52,410 nt of DNA. Source: an uncultured Clostridia bacterium. Its GTDB lineage: Bacteria; Bacillota; Clostridia; Christensenellales; Aristaeellaceae. Shown here in pieces: positions 8,428 to 16,175 of this stretch; the first letter of the stretch is position 1; every line of letters begins with the position of its first letter. The position numbers were made by a program, and so were the translations under genes. The stretch covers positions 1 through 52,410 of the forward strand of contig CAKUKM010000016.1 in the NCBI GenBank assembly GCA_934663595.1, written 5' to 3'. The notes under the pieces were generated by a model. It ran no database searches. It worked only from the letters and a program-made list of their open reading frames with translations, and was not told the DNA's origin.

Positions 8428-9048
8428 ATGCTTTCATTTTTGCAGATGGATATCGAGCCGGGCGAGCTGCTGTTTGCGGACGATTTCCCGACCGGCCCGA
8501 TCGACGACCGCTGGGAAATCACCGGCGGCGAATGGGAGGCGCGCGACGGCGTGCTGACCGGCTGCTATCGCGGAAACGGCGGCGGACTGATCTATTCGCG
8601 CGCGCCGTTTCCGGGCGATATCTGGATGGAATTTACCGGGAAAATGGTTCCGCCGTGCGACAACGATTTGAATTTCTCGTTCCGCGCCGACGGCTGGGAC
8701 TACGCGCATAACGATGCGAGCATCGGCTATATCGGCGGCCTGAACGGCTGGTGGACGAAGCAGGCGGGGCTGGAGAAGTATCCCGGCTGCCGGCTGCAGG
8801 CGCTTTCGGGCTTTAAGGCGGAGGCCGGGCGCGAATATCGCATTCAGACCGGAATCGTAAACAGCACCTGCTTTCTGGCGGTGGACGGCGCGCTCGTGGT
8901 CACGCTGTCCGATCCCGACCCGATCGTGAGCGAAAGCTGCATGCGCGTGGGGCTGGGCACGTATTGCTCCCAAATTGAATTCAGCCGCTTCCGGCTGTAT
9001 CGCGCGTGCGTTCACGAGGCGCATCGCGCGTACACGCCGAAGTTTTAA
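8428..9048 (+). CDS. Predicted beta-sandwich (concanavalin-like) protein, unknown function
   Basis: 206 aa without signal peptide. The pattern (LLFADDFPTGPIDDRWEITGGEW, then DIWMEFTGKM, FSFRADGWDY, AGREYRIQTGIVNSTCFLAVDGALV, MRVGLGTYCSQIEFSRFRLY) is that of a concanavalin-A-like jelly roll such as those in DUF1961 or 3-keto-disaccharide-hydrolase relatives: alternating strands ending in a final strand with FSRFRLY. No catalytic pair can be named. The ATG at 8428 is preferred over the GTG at 8419 because AGGTGAG (8417-8423) is placed to serve the ATG. It is probably a cytoplasmic carbohydrate-binding or -acting protein, but this rests on fold impression only. Confidence 0.6.
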   Translation: MLSFLQMDIEPGELLFADDFPTGPIDDRWEITGGEWEARDGVLTGCYRGNGGGLIYSRAPFPGDIWMEFTGKMVPPCDNDLNFSFRADGWDYAHNDASIGYIGGLNGWWTKQAGLEKYPGCRLQALSGFKAEAGREYRIQTGIVNSTCFLAVDGALVVTLSDPDPIVSESCMRVGLGTYCSQIEFSRFRLYRACVHEAHRAYTPKF

Positions 9049-9062
9049 AGGGGGCGCGCGCG

Positions 9063-9329
9063 ATGGCGATGCTCTGGTTTATCTATTTCATTGCGATGAG
9101 CCTGATTGCCTATATCCTGTATGCGGCGGACAAGAGCCGCGCGCGGAAGGGCCAGTGGCGCATTCGGGAGCGGACGCTTCTGCTGCTGGGCCTTCTGGGC
9201 GGCGCGCCGGGCGCGCTGGCGGCGATGAAGCAGTTTCGCCACAAGACGAAGCACAATTCCTTCTGGATCGTCAATACGCTGGGGCTGATCTGGCAGCTGG
9301 CGCTGAGCGCCTATCTTCTGAAGCTCTGA
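9063..9329 (+). CDS. DUF1294 family small membrane protein
   Basis: 88 aa with two to three hydrophobic segments: residues ~4-20, ~36-52 and ~68-86. The middle part carries the DUF1294 signature: YAADKSRARKGQWRIRE, then LLGLLGGAPGALAAM and FRHKTKHNSFW. The family is widespread and uncharacterised. The ATG follows AAAGGGGG with normal spacing. It lies between the beta-sandwich gene and sbcD, 13 nt before sbcD. Confidence 0.88.
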   Translation: MAMLWFIYFIAMSLIAYILYAADKSRARKGQWRIRERTLLLLGLLGGAPGALAAMKQFRHKTKHNSFWIVNTLGLIWQLALSAYLLKL

Positions 9330-9342
9330 TGGGAGAAAACGC

Positions 9343-10461
9343 ATGAAGCTGATGCACCTGTCCGACCTGCATCTGGGCAAGCGGCTGTATGAATATTCGC
9401 TTTTGGACGATCAGAGGCATATTCTGAATCAGATTCTCGATCTGGCCGATCGGGAAGAGCCGCGCGCAATCGTGATTGCGGGCGATATTTACGACAAATC
9501 CACGCCGCCGGCCGAGGCGGTCGCGCTGTTCGACGAATTTCTCTGCCGCCTCGCGCGGCCGGGCCGCGATCTGTTCGTCATCAGCGGCAATCATGATTCC
9601 GCCGAGCGCATTGCGTTCGGCGGCCGATTGATGGGCGGAAGCGGCGTGCACGTTTCGCCCGTATATTCAAAAGCCGTGCAGCCGATTACGCTGGACGGCC
9701 GGTTTGATTTTTACATGCTGCCCTTTTTAAAGCCCGCGGTGGCGCGCGAGCGGCATCCGGATCGCGAAATTGCGAATTATACCGACGCGGTGCGCGCCGC
9801 GATCGACGAAATGCCGATGCGGGAGAGCCATGTGCGCATTTTGATTGCGCATCAGTTCGTGACTGGCGCGGCGCCCTCCGATTCGGAGGAAATCAGCGTG
9901 GGCGACGCGGGCAACGTGGATGCAAGCGTGTTCGCGCCGTTTCACTATGTCGCGCTCGGGCATATTCACGGCTCGCAGAATATATCAAGCCCCCGCGTGC
10001 GCTATTGCGGAACGCCGCTGGCCTATTCGGTGGGCGAGGGCAGGCGCGAAAGAACCGCAACGATTGCAGAATTGGACGAAAGCGGCGCGCTGGAGATTCG
10101 CGAGCTTCCGCTGGTTCCGCTGCGCCGGATGCGCGCGCTGCGCGGGACGTTCAGCGAGGTATTTGCGCTTCCCGACGCGCCGCGCGGCGATTATGTCGAG
10201 ATCACGCTGACGGACGAGGAGGACGTGCCCGAGGCGTTCGCGCGGCTGCGGGCGGTGTATCCGTATATGCTGCGCCTGAATTACGACAACGCGCGCACGC
10301 GGGCGCAGAGCCGGATCGAGGAGGCGGCCGATATCGAGGAAAAGACGCCGCTTCAGCTGTTTGAGGAGCTGTTTGAAATGCAGAACGGCCGCCCGATGAC
10401 CGATTCGCAGCGCGCAATCATCACCCAGATGATCGAGCAGATCAAGGAGGAACGCGCATGA
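9343..10461 (+). CDS. sbcD: SbcCD nuclease, subunit D (Mre11-like)
   Basis: 372-aa metallophosphoesterase, the nuclease half of SbcCD that processes hairpins and blocked DNA ends. Metal motifs in order: HLSDLHLG (near residue 5), AGDIYD (~47), GNHDSA (~84), then a His in LIAHQF and GHIHGSQ near residue 208. The C-terminal ~100 residues form the capping region that contacts SbcC. It has an ATG with GGGAGA upstream, and its stop overlaps the sbcC start (ATGA), consistent with translational coupling of the two subunits. Confidence 0.96.
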   Translation: MKLMHLSDLHLGKRLYEYSLLDDQRHILNQILDLADREEPRAIVIAGDIYDKSTPPAEAVALFDEFLCRLARPGRDLFVISGNHDSAERIAFGGRLMGGSGVHVSPVYSKAVQPITLDGRFDFYMLPFLKPAVARERHPDREIANYTDAVRAAIDEMPMRESHVRILIAHQFVTGAAPSDSEEISVGDAGNVDASVFAPFHYVALGHIHGSQNISSPRVRYCGTPLAYSVGEGRRERTATIAELDESGALEIRELPLVPLRRMRALRGTFSEVFALPDAPRGDYVEITLTDEEDVPEAFARLRAVYPYMLRLNYDNARTRAQSRIEEAADIEEKTPLQLFEELFEMQNGRPMTDSQRAIITQMIEQIKEERA

Positions 10462-13226
10462 GGCCGCTGAAGCTGACGATGCAGGCGTTCGGGCCGTATG
10501 CCGGGCGCGTGGCACTGGACTTTACGCGCCTGGGCGATCAGGGATTGTACCTGATTACCGGCGATACCGGCGCGGGCAAAACCACGATATTCGATGCGAT
10601 TGCGTTCGCGCTGTATGGCGAGCCGAGCGGCAGCGACCGCAGGAGCGATATGCTGCGCTCGAAATACGCGCTTCCGGAAACGAAGACCGAGGTCGAGCTG
10701 GAATTTCTGTATGCGGGCAAGACCTATCGGATTATTCGCAATCCCGAATACCTGCGCCCGGCGCTGCGCGGCGACAAAAAGGACGTGCGCCAGAGCGCGG
10801 ACGCGACGCTGATTTATCCGGACGGGCGCATCGTGACGAAGGTGACGCAGGCCACGGACGCGGTGCGCAGCCTGCTCGGCGTGGATGCGGCGCAGTTTAA
10901 GCAGATTGCGATGATCGCGCAGGGCGATTTCCGCCGCCTGCTGCAGGCGAGCACCGAGGAACGGCAGCGGATTTTCCGCAGGATATTCAATACGTCGTTT
11001 TATGAATCTCTCCAGGAGCGGCTGCAGGCGAGGACGCGCGAATATCGCGCCGCGTGCGAGAGCGGCCGGCAGAGCGTGAATCAGTGCCTGGCGAGCGTGA
11101 AGGCGGATCCGCTGAGTCCGCTGAACGGGCGGCTCGCCGAGGCGAAGGCCGGAAGGATGACGCTGGACGAGAGCTGCGCGGTGATCGAGGGGTTGATTAC
11201 CGAGGACGAGCGCGCCGAGGCGGCCGCAATGGAGGAAAGGAACGCGCAGAGCGCGCTGCTCTCCCGGGCGGAGGCGGTGCGCGCGCTCGCGCTGGAGGGA
11301 CAGAAGCAGGCGATGGAGCTCGCGTCGGCCGTCCAAAAGCGCGAAAGAGAACAGGCGCGGCGCGCGCAATGCGAATCGGAGCTCGCCAATGCGCAAACGG
11401 CGCTCGCGTCCGCGGCGGAGCTTGCGGAGGAACGCGCGGCGCTGAATCAGCAATTGACGGTTTACGAGGCGCTGGAAACGGAGACGCGGGCGGCGGCGGA
11501 GCTGCGCGGCCGGACGGAAACGCAGCGCGCGCAAATCGCAAAGCGGGAGAGCGCGGCGGCAAAGCGCAGGGACGCGCTCGATCGCGATTCCGAGGAACTG
11601 CGCGCGCTTTCGGACGCGGGCGCGGCGTTTGAGCGGCTGAACGGCGAGGCCGACAAGCTCAAAACCGCGGGCCGGCAGCTCAAGCAGCTTTCGATGGATT
11701 TAAATGCCTATCGCGACGCCGAAAGGCGTTTGCAGATGGCGCAGGACGAATATCTGCTCCGGCGCGAGGCGTTTGAGCGCGAGGACGAGGCGTATCGCCG
11801 CGCGGATCAATTGTTTTATGACGCGCAGGCGGGATTGCTTGCGCAGACGCTGCGCGAGGGCGAGCCGTGCCCGGTGTGCGGATCGCGCGCGCACCCGACG
11901 CCGGCAAGTCTGAAGCAGGGCGCGCCGACCGAGGACGCGCTTCGGCAAATGAAGAAGCGGCTGGAATCGGCGCGCGAGGCGAAGGAAACGGCGGCGAGAA
12001 GCGCGCAGGAGCGTTCCTCCGCGGCGCAGGAAAAGCGCGAGGCGCTGATTCGCGCGCTGGAGGAGCAATTGGCAAACGGCGCGCTCGAGGATGCGGAGGC
12101 GCGGGTTTCGGCGCGGCTCGAGGCGCTGCGCGCAGAATATTCGGCCTGCATGAATCAGATTCAGCGCGAAAACACGCGCAAAATGCGTAAGAATGAGCTG
12201 GACAGGCAGCTTCCGGAGCAGACGGCGGCGCTGGAGAAGCTGAATGCGGAGCTGGAATCGCTGCGCATGGAGCAGACGCGCGATCTGGCGCGGCTCGATT
12301 CGGCGGAAAAGCAGATCGCCGATCGCCGCAGCGGACTGAAATACGATTCGCTGAATGCGGCGAGGGCGAGAATTCGGGCGCTCGAGGCGCGCCAGACGGA
12401 GCTGAACGAGGCGGAAAAGGCCGCGCGCGAGCGCTTTGACGCGTGCAATCGCGAGCTTGCGCAATGGGAGGGCCGGATTCAGCAGCTGGAGGCGCAGAAA
12501 AAAACCGCGTCGGAAAAATCGCTTTCCGAGGCGGAGGCCGACGTGCGCGCAATTCAGGAGCGCATGAACGCGCTGAACGCGCGCGAAAAGCAGCTGAATC
12601 AGCGCCTGGAATGGAATCGCGCGGCGCTCGACGGCGCGCGCGCCGGCGGCAGGGAGCTGCAGAAAAACGAGGCGCTGTATACCGAAATGCGCGCGCTTTC
12701 GAACACGGCGAGCGGCCAGGTGAGCGACAAGGAAAAGATCATGCTGGAAACGTATGTGCAGACGGCGTATTTCGATCGAATCCTGCGCCGCGCCAATCGG
12801 CGGCTGATGGTGATGACCGGCGGGCAATACGAGCTGAAGCGCAGCGGCGCGGGCGGCAAGCGGTCGCAGTCCGGTTTGGATCTGGACGTGATCGACCATA
12901 TCAATTCCACTGCGCGGCAGGTGCAGTCGCTGTCCGGCGGCGAGGCGTTCAAGGCGTCGCTCGCGCTGGCGCTCGGCCTTTCGGACGAGATTCAATCCGC
13001 GTCCGGCGGCGTGAAGCTGGATACGATGTTTGTCGACGAGGGCTTTGGCTCGCTCGACGGCGAATCGCTTTCGCAGGCCATGCGCGCGCTGGGCGATCTG
13101 GCCGAGAGCCACCGGTTGGTGGGAATCATTTCGCATGTTGCGGAGCTGAAGGAGCGCATCGACCGGCAAATCGTCGTAACAAAGGAAAAAACCGGCGGCA
13201 GCAGCGTGAAAATCGTTGGAGATTGA
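10458..13226 (+). CDS. sbcC: SbcCD nuclease, subunit C (Rad50-like SMC ATPase)
   Basis: 922 aa. The N-terminal ATPase half has Walker A GDTGAGKTT (residues 35-43). A long coiled coil of roughly residues 180-750 is broken by the zinc hook CPVC (C471, C474) followed by GSRAHP. The C-terminal half has the ABC signature LSGGEAFKASLALAL and Walker B MFVDEGFGSLD. It works with SbcD in DNA end processing. It is the last gene of the + strand run that begins at 2711; after it come two terminator-like hairpins and the second copy of the family 1 repeat. Confidence 0.96.
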   Translation: MRPLKLTMQAFGPYAGRVALDFTRLGDQGLYLITGDTGAGKTTIFDAIAFALYGEPSGSDRRSDMLRSKYALPETKTEVELEFLYAGKTYRIIRNPEYLRPALRGDKKDVRQSADATLIYPDGRIVTKVTQATDAVRSLLGVDAAQFKQIAMIAQGDFRRLLQASTEERQRIFRRIFNTSFYESLQERLQARTREYRAACESGRQSVNQCLASVKADPLSPLNGRLAEAKAGRMTLDESCAVIEGLITEDERAEAAAMEERNAQSALLSRAEAVRALALEGQKQAMELASAVQKREREQARRAQCESELANAQTALASAAELAEERAALNQQLTVYEALETETRAAAELRGRTETQRAQIAKRESAAAKRRDALDRDSEELRALSDAGAAFERLNGEADKLKTAGRQLKQLSMDLNAYRDAERRLQMAQDEYLLRREAFEREDEAYRRADQLFYDAQAGLLAQTLREGEPCPVCGSRAHPTPASLKQGAPTEDALRQMKKRLESAREAKETAARSAQERSSAAQEKREALIRALEEQLANGALEDAEARVSARLEALRAEYSACMNQIQRENTRKMRKNELDRQLPEQTAALEKLNAELESLRMEQTRDLARLDSAEKQIADRRSGLKYDSLNAARARIRALEARQTELNEAEKAARERFDACNRELAQWEGRIQQLEAQKKTASEKSLSEAEADVRAIQERMNALNAREKQLNQRLEWNRAALDGARAGGRELQKNEALYTEMRALSNTASGQVSDKEKIMLETYVQTAYFDRILRRANRRLMVMTGGQYELKRSGAGGKRSQSGLDLDVIDHINSTARQVQSLSGGEAFKASLALALGLSDEIQSASGGVKLDTMFVDEGFGSLDGESLSQAMRALGDLAESHRLVGIISHVAELKERIDRQIVVTKEKTGGSSVKIVGD

Positions 13227-13232
13227 CGAAAA

Positions 13233-13284
13233 GGGCCTTCGCAAATGCGAAGGCCCAGCTTGTCAAAAAAGTCTTTTTGACAAG
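13233..13284 (+). terminator. Two consecutive hairpins after sbcC
   Basis: Hairpin 1: GGGCCTTCGC / GCGAAGGCCC (13233-13256, loop AAAT), only 6 nt after the sbcC stop. Hairpin 2: CTTGTCAAAAA / TTTTTGACAAG (13259-13284). Neither is followed by a clean T run, although the second stem itself contains T5. Hairpin 1 is repeated exactly at 13515-13538 on the other side of the repeat element. Confidence 0.55.
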
Positions 13285-13292
13285 CTTGTGGA

Positions 13293-13514
13293 CGGGGGAG
13301 CAAGCTCCCCCGCCACTACCACCCCCTCTGCAAGTTTTGCTTGAGTCCTGCGGACTCCGGCCGCAAAACTTGTAAGGTAGCTATTTTCTCTCCGGGAAAT
13401 GGGATTTCCCTGCGATAAAATAGCCCCGCGCCCACCGTACACGCCGCTGGGCTCGATTTTAAGTTCGAGAGGGCTTTGGCCCTCTCGAGCTCTCCGGGTT
13501 TTTTGACAGTCTGA
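13293..13514 (+). repeat. Structured intergenic repeat, family 1, copy 2
   Basis: 222-bp second copy of the block at 2389-2609. Stem CAAGTTTTGC (13331-13340) / GCAAAACTTG (13363-13372) replaces CAGATTTTGC / GCAAAATCTG of copy 1, two compensated pair changes. The inner stem is GAGTCC/GGACTC here. The 9-bp stem CGAGAGGGC / GCCCTCTCG has loop TTTG instead of TTCG. The GGGAAATGGGATTTCCC hairpin is unchanged. It lies between convergent sbcC and the DUF2238 gene. The open frame on the minus strand here is not credible as a gene. Confidence 0.85.
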
Positions 13515-13538
13515 GGGCCTTCGCAAATGCGAAGGCCC
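13515..13538. terminator. Hairpin flanking repeat copy 2, identical to the sbcC hairpin
   Basis: GGGCCTTCGC-AAAT-GCGAAGGCCC, an exact duplicate of 13233-13256. It lies 7 nt beyond the stop of the minus-strand DUF2238 gene, so it could terminate transcription from that side, although no T run follows on the minus strand. Confidence 0.5.
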
Positions 13539-13545
13539 AAATGCT

Positions 13546-14187
13546 TTATTTCAGATTCAATTCGATAAACGCGTCCGCGGGCGCGGTGAGCGCGCTGGGC
13601 ATTCCCGCGCAGGCGCGCGCGACGAACGGCAGCGAAATCAGCGTTCCGATCATGCAGACGATCATGTCCTGCATCGTATCGCCCACGCCGGTGGCGAGCA
13701 CGCGCTGCACGTCGCGGCCGGTAATGAGATTGACGAAGTATTCGCAGATCTCCCACAGTCCGGCCACGGCCATCGACGCAAAGAATACGAACAGCACGGC
13801 CATCGCGCGATCCTGCTTTTCAAGGTCGTGGCCCGGCTTAACGGCGCGCAGCAGCGCGAACGCGAGCATGCTCACGAGCACGCCGGACAGCGTGTGCACC
13901 ACCTTGTCGAAGCCCGGAAAGGCGAGATAGAATTCCAGCACCGAGCCGCACGTATAGCCCAGCAGCGAAAACAGCACCACCCAGAAATCGATCTGATGCA
14001 CGCGCTTTAAATGGAAAATCCGGTAAAACAGCGCAAGCGCCAGCGGAATCAGCAGCGTGCCCAGGCCGATGGAAAAGTGATACGCGTCGTGCCGAAACGC
14101 GTTCACGATCGCCGCGCCCACGCCGAGCAGCAGATAGGCGGGAATGAAATAGCGGTTGATTTTTTCAAATTTGCGTTCGTGTTCCAA
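13546..14187 (-). CDS. DUF2238 (YjdF-like) integral membrane protein
   Basis: 213 aa with about six membrane segments (roughly residues 14-30, 38-55, 64-82, 96-112, 128-146, 172-190). The family signature is visible: DKVVHTLSG at about residue 94, AGLWEICEYFVN near 141, and GDTMQDMIVCMIGTL near 168. These conserved charged and His residues inside the membrane core mark DUF2238/YjdF proteins, whose function is unknown. The start is TTG at 14187: GGGAGGG lies 7 nt upstream and no ATG fits. It is last in a three-gene minus operon after the lipid kinase (18-nt gap). Confidence 0.85.
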   Translation of the reverse strand: MEHERKFEKINRYFIPAYLLLGVGAAIVNAFRHDAYHFSIGLGTLLIPLALALFYRIFHLKRVHQIDFWVVLFSLLGYTCGSVLEFYLAFPGFDKVVHTLSGVLVSMLAFALLRAVKPGHDLEKQDRAMAVLFVFFASMAVAGLWEICEYFVNLITGRDVQRVLATGVGDTMQDMIVCMIGTLISLPFVARACAGMPSALTAPADAFIELNLK

Positions 14188-14205
14188 GGCGATTCCCTCC
14201 CTGTG

Positions 14206-15078
14206 TCAGGCGATTTTTTCGCATGCGGCCGCGCCTTTTGCGGTCACGGTATATTTTCTTACGCCGGAAACGGTCTCGCCGTCGATCTGCAGCGCCGTCG
14301 GGCGATCGAATTCCACGGTAATGCGCTGCCCGGAGGGGATTTCCACCATGTCCGTGCGGCGGATGTGGCTGCCCTTGAAGATGCCGGGAAACGCAATCAG
14401 CGTCTTTAATTTGCTGCGGCAGTGCAATACGACCACCGACACGCTTCCTTCTCCGTTCAGGCGATCCTGATCGGGCGCGATTTTCATGCCGCCGCCGTAA
14501 AACCGGCCGTTCATCGCGGGCGCGAGCCAGACGTTTCGATAGCATTTGGTCTCGCCGTCGACCTCGATCGTCGCCTCGCGGGGCTTAAAGGAAAAGAGCA
14601 GGCCCTTGATCGCGATGGCGGCGTAATTGACGTTTCGCTTGCCCTTTGCGCGCAGGCGGTCGCCCTCCTCGCAGCAATAGCCGTCGATTCCATAGCTCAC
14701 GCCGTTTAAAAACCGGCGCGTCTGATTGCGCACGGTCACGGTCGGCAGATTTTCTATGTAGGGATTTAAATGCACCAGGCCGTTTGCGTCCGCCGGCGCG
14801 TCGCGCAGAAAATCGTTTCCGGAGCCCGCGGCGTAATAATAAAACGAAATTCCCTCCGGAAGCGCGGGCAGGCGATTGGCGAAGTGGTTCAGCGTTCCGT
14901 CGCCGCCGGCAAGAATCACGCGGTCGCCGGGCGCGAGCGAGCGCGTGAGCGCGGTCAGGTTGGTCGGCCGCACGTCGTGGAAGACCATTTTTTCGCCCGG
15001 GAACCGCTTTTCGAGCTCCCGGGCACGAATTTCGCCGGTTCCGCCGCCGGCAATCGGGTTATACAGCACATGAATCAT
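14206..15078 (-). CDS. Diacylglycerol/lipid kinase family protein (YegS/DagK type)
   Basis: 290 aa. The DAGK catalytic domain begins at once: LYNPIAGGG (residues 5-13) is the nucleotide-binding start, LAGGDGTLNHF (about 56-66) is the GGDGT motif, and AAGSGNDF is the usual GTGND loop. A beta-sandwich C-terminal domain follows. Expected to phosphorylate a lipid such as diacylglycerol at the membrane inner face. The ATG at 15078 is fixed by a strong AAAGGAGG just upstream; upstream codons lack a ribosome site. Its 5' end overlaps the end of the small membrane protein gene by 20 nt, and DUF2238 follows. Confidence 0.92.
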   Translation of the reverse strand: MIHVLYNPIAGGGTGEIRARELEKRFPGEKMVFHDVRPTNLTALTRSLAPGDRVILAGGDGTLNHFANRLPALPEGISFYYYAAGSGNDFLRDAPADANGLVHLNPYIENLPTVTVRNQTRRFLNGVSYGIDGYCCEEGDRLRAKGKRNVNYAAIAIKGLLFSFKPREATIEVDGETKCYRNVWLAPAMNGRFYGGGMKIAPDQDRLNGEGSVSVVVLHCRSKLKTLIAFPGIFKGSHIRRTDMVEIPSGQRITVEFDRPTALQIDGETVSGVRKYTVTAKGAAACEKIA

Positions 15079-15298
15079 TCTTTTTCCTCCTTTGCCGCGC
15101 ATCGATGGCGTACAGCGCCAGCGAGGCCAGCAGCCATGCGCCCGCGAGAATGCAGAGCCCGGCCACAAGCCAGCGCAGCACAATCAGAACCACGCCCGGA
15201 ATGAAAATCAGCGCGGCGCCGATCCCGAGCAGTATCGCCGCCATTATCGCGAGCAGTCCAGCGCCGTATTCGGCCAGCAGCCCGATCAGTTTTCTCAT
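15059..15298 (-). CDS. Small two-helix membrane protein, unknown
   Basis: 79 aa starting MRKLIGLLAEYGAG. Two hydrophobic stretches (about residues 13-34 and 40-62) are separated by a short turn with a Pro-Gly; the tail is basic (DARQRRKKND), which would keep it in the cytoplasm. The ATG at 15298 is chosen because AAAGGGAGG lies upstream at a suitable distance; a further upstream start has no site. It overlaps the lipid kinase gene by 20 nt, suggesting translational coupling. I do not recognise the family. Confidence 0.7.
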   Translation of the reverse strand: MRKLIGLLAEYGAGLLAIMAAILLGIGAALIFIPGVVLIVLRWLVAGLCILAGAWLLASLALYAIDARQRRKKNDSCAV

Positions 15299-15394
15299 GC
15301 GCGACGCCTCCCTTTGCAATGGATGTATTTATTGTAGCGCGCGACCTTCAACCCTTCGTCAATTCAACTTCAACAGAAATTGATTTTCGTCCGA

Positions 15395-15424
15395 TTGACA
15401 GCCCGCGCCGCGCGGTGCTATAGT
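15395..15424 (+). promoter_or_regulatory. Predicted sigma-A promoter of the HMA-like gene
   Basis: TTGACA (15395-15400), 18-bp spacer, TATAGT (15419-15424). Transcription would begin near 15431, about 40 nt before the GTG start at 15473. The rest of the 15299-15472 gap shows nothing else I can name. Confidence 0.65.
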
Positions 15425-15472
15425 ATTATCGACCAAATGCGGGCGTTTAACCGCCCATGAAGGGTGAAAAAA

Positions 15473-15697
15473 GTGAAACAGAATTTTTCGATTATTCATC
15501 TGGCGTGCTCGCAGTGCACGAAAAAGACGCACTGCGAGCAGTGCAATCAGGAGCTCGCCGAGAGCGTTTGCCGCATTCCCGGCGTGGAAAGCGCCGAGGC
15601 GCGCATTCGCGAGGAGAAACTGACCGTTTCCTTCTCCGGCCTTTCCGAGGACGAATTGATCGACCGGCTCGAGGCGATCGGGCTGATGATCGATTGA
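15473..15697 (+). CDS. Small Cys-rich protein resembling a heavy-metal-associated (HMA) domain
   Basis: 74 aa. The layout is that of a ferredoxin-like HMA domain (strand-helix-strand-strand-helix-strand): NFSIIHLACSQC, helix with ELAESVCRIPG, VESAEARIREEKLTVSF, and SEDELIDRLEAIGL. The usual single metal loop CxxC is expanded to CSQCTKKTHCEQC, giving two CxxC pairs plus a Cys in SVCRIPG. The GTG at 15473 is preferred over the in-frame GTG at 15464 because AAGGG then has an 8-nt spacer. It stands alone with its own promoter. Likely binds a soft metal such as copper or zinc, or an Fe-S cluster; no transport ATPase is adjacent. Confidence 0.65.
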   Translation: MKQNFSIIHLACSQCTKKTHCEQCNQELAESVCRIPGVESAEARIREEKLTVSFSGLSEDELIDRLEAIGLMID

Positions 15698-15807
15698 GTG
15701 CGATTCCTGAAATCTTAAAAGAGGATTTTGCGCGCGGGACGCGAATATTTACCGATACCCGGACAGAATATGCGCCGGGCAAATAAAAAGCGGAAGGAGT
15801 CTGAAGT

Positions 15808-16164
15808 ATGGATCAGTTGGGAGAGAGCATTCGCAAGCTGCTGCTTGCCGGCATCGGCGCGGCGGCGGTCACGAAGGAAAAGGGCGAGGAAGTGCTGAGA
15901 GAGCTGGTTCGGAAGGGCGAGCTGACCGTGGAGCAGGGAAAGGTTCTGAATGAGGAACTCAAGCACAATATTTCGGAAGCGATTCGCGAGAATGTGAATG
16001 TAACCGTGGTCAAGCCCGAGAGCGACCTGATGGACGCGGTGGACGGCATGGACGAGGAGCAGCTGTCCGCGCTGAAGGCCCGCATTGAAAAGGCCGAGGC
16101 GGCGCGCGCGCAGGCGAATGCGCAGCCGGAAAACGAGGAGCCCGCGAAGGAAGACATGAATTGA
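15808..16164 (+). CDS. Phasin-like coiled-coil protein
   Basis: 118 aa, almost wholly helical: a hydrophobic helix LGESIRKLLLAGIGAAAVTKEKGEE (residues ~4-28), then charged amphipathic helices, and an Ala/Glu-rich tail (AARAQANAQPENEEPAKED). The arrangement resembles the PHA-granule phasin/PhaF-type short proteins that often stand next to UbiB-family genes in Firmicutes. AAGGAG precedes the ATG. It lies directly ahead of the UbiB-family kinase gene, so the pair probably acts together at a membrane or lipid surface; there are no PHA synthesis genes here. Confidence 0.65.
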   Translation: MDQLGESIRKLLLAGIGAAAVTKEKGEEVLRELVRKGELTVEQGKVLNEELKHNISEAIRENVNVTVVKPESDLMDAVDGMDEEQLSALKARIEKAEAARAQANAQPENEEPAKEDMN

Positions 16165-16175
16165 GGGAGAATCGC

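Noticed and set aside
13263..13526. Small minus-strand open frame inside repeat copy 2
   Set aside because: It spans hairpins of the repeat; the equivalent frame in copy 1 is not kept, and no ribosome site is present.
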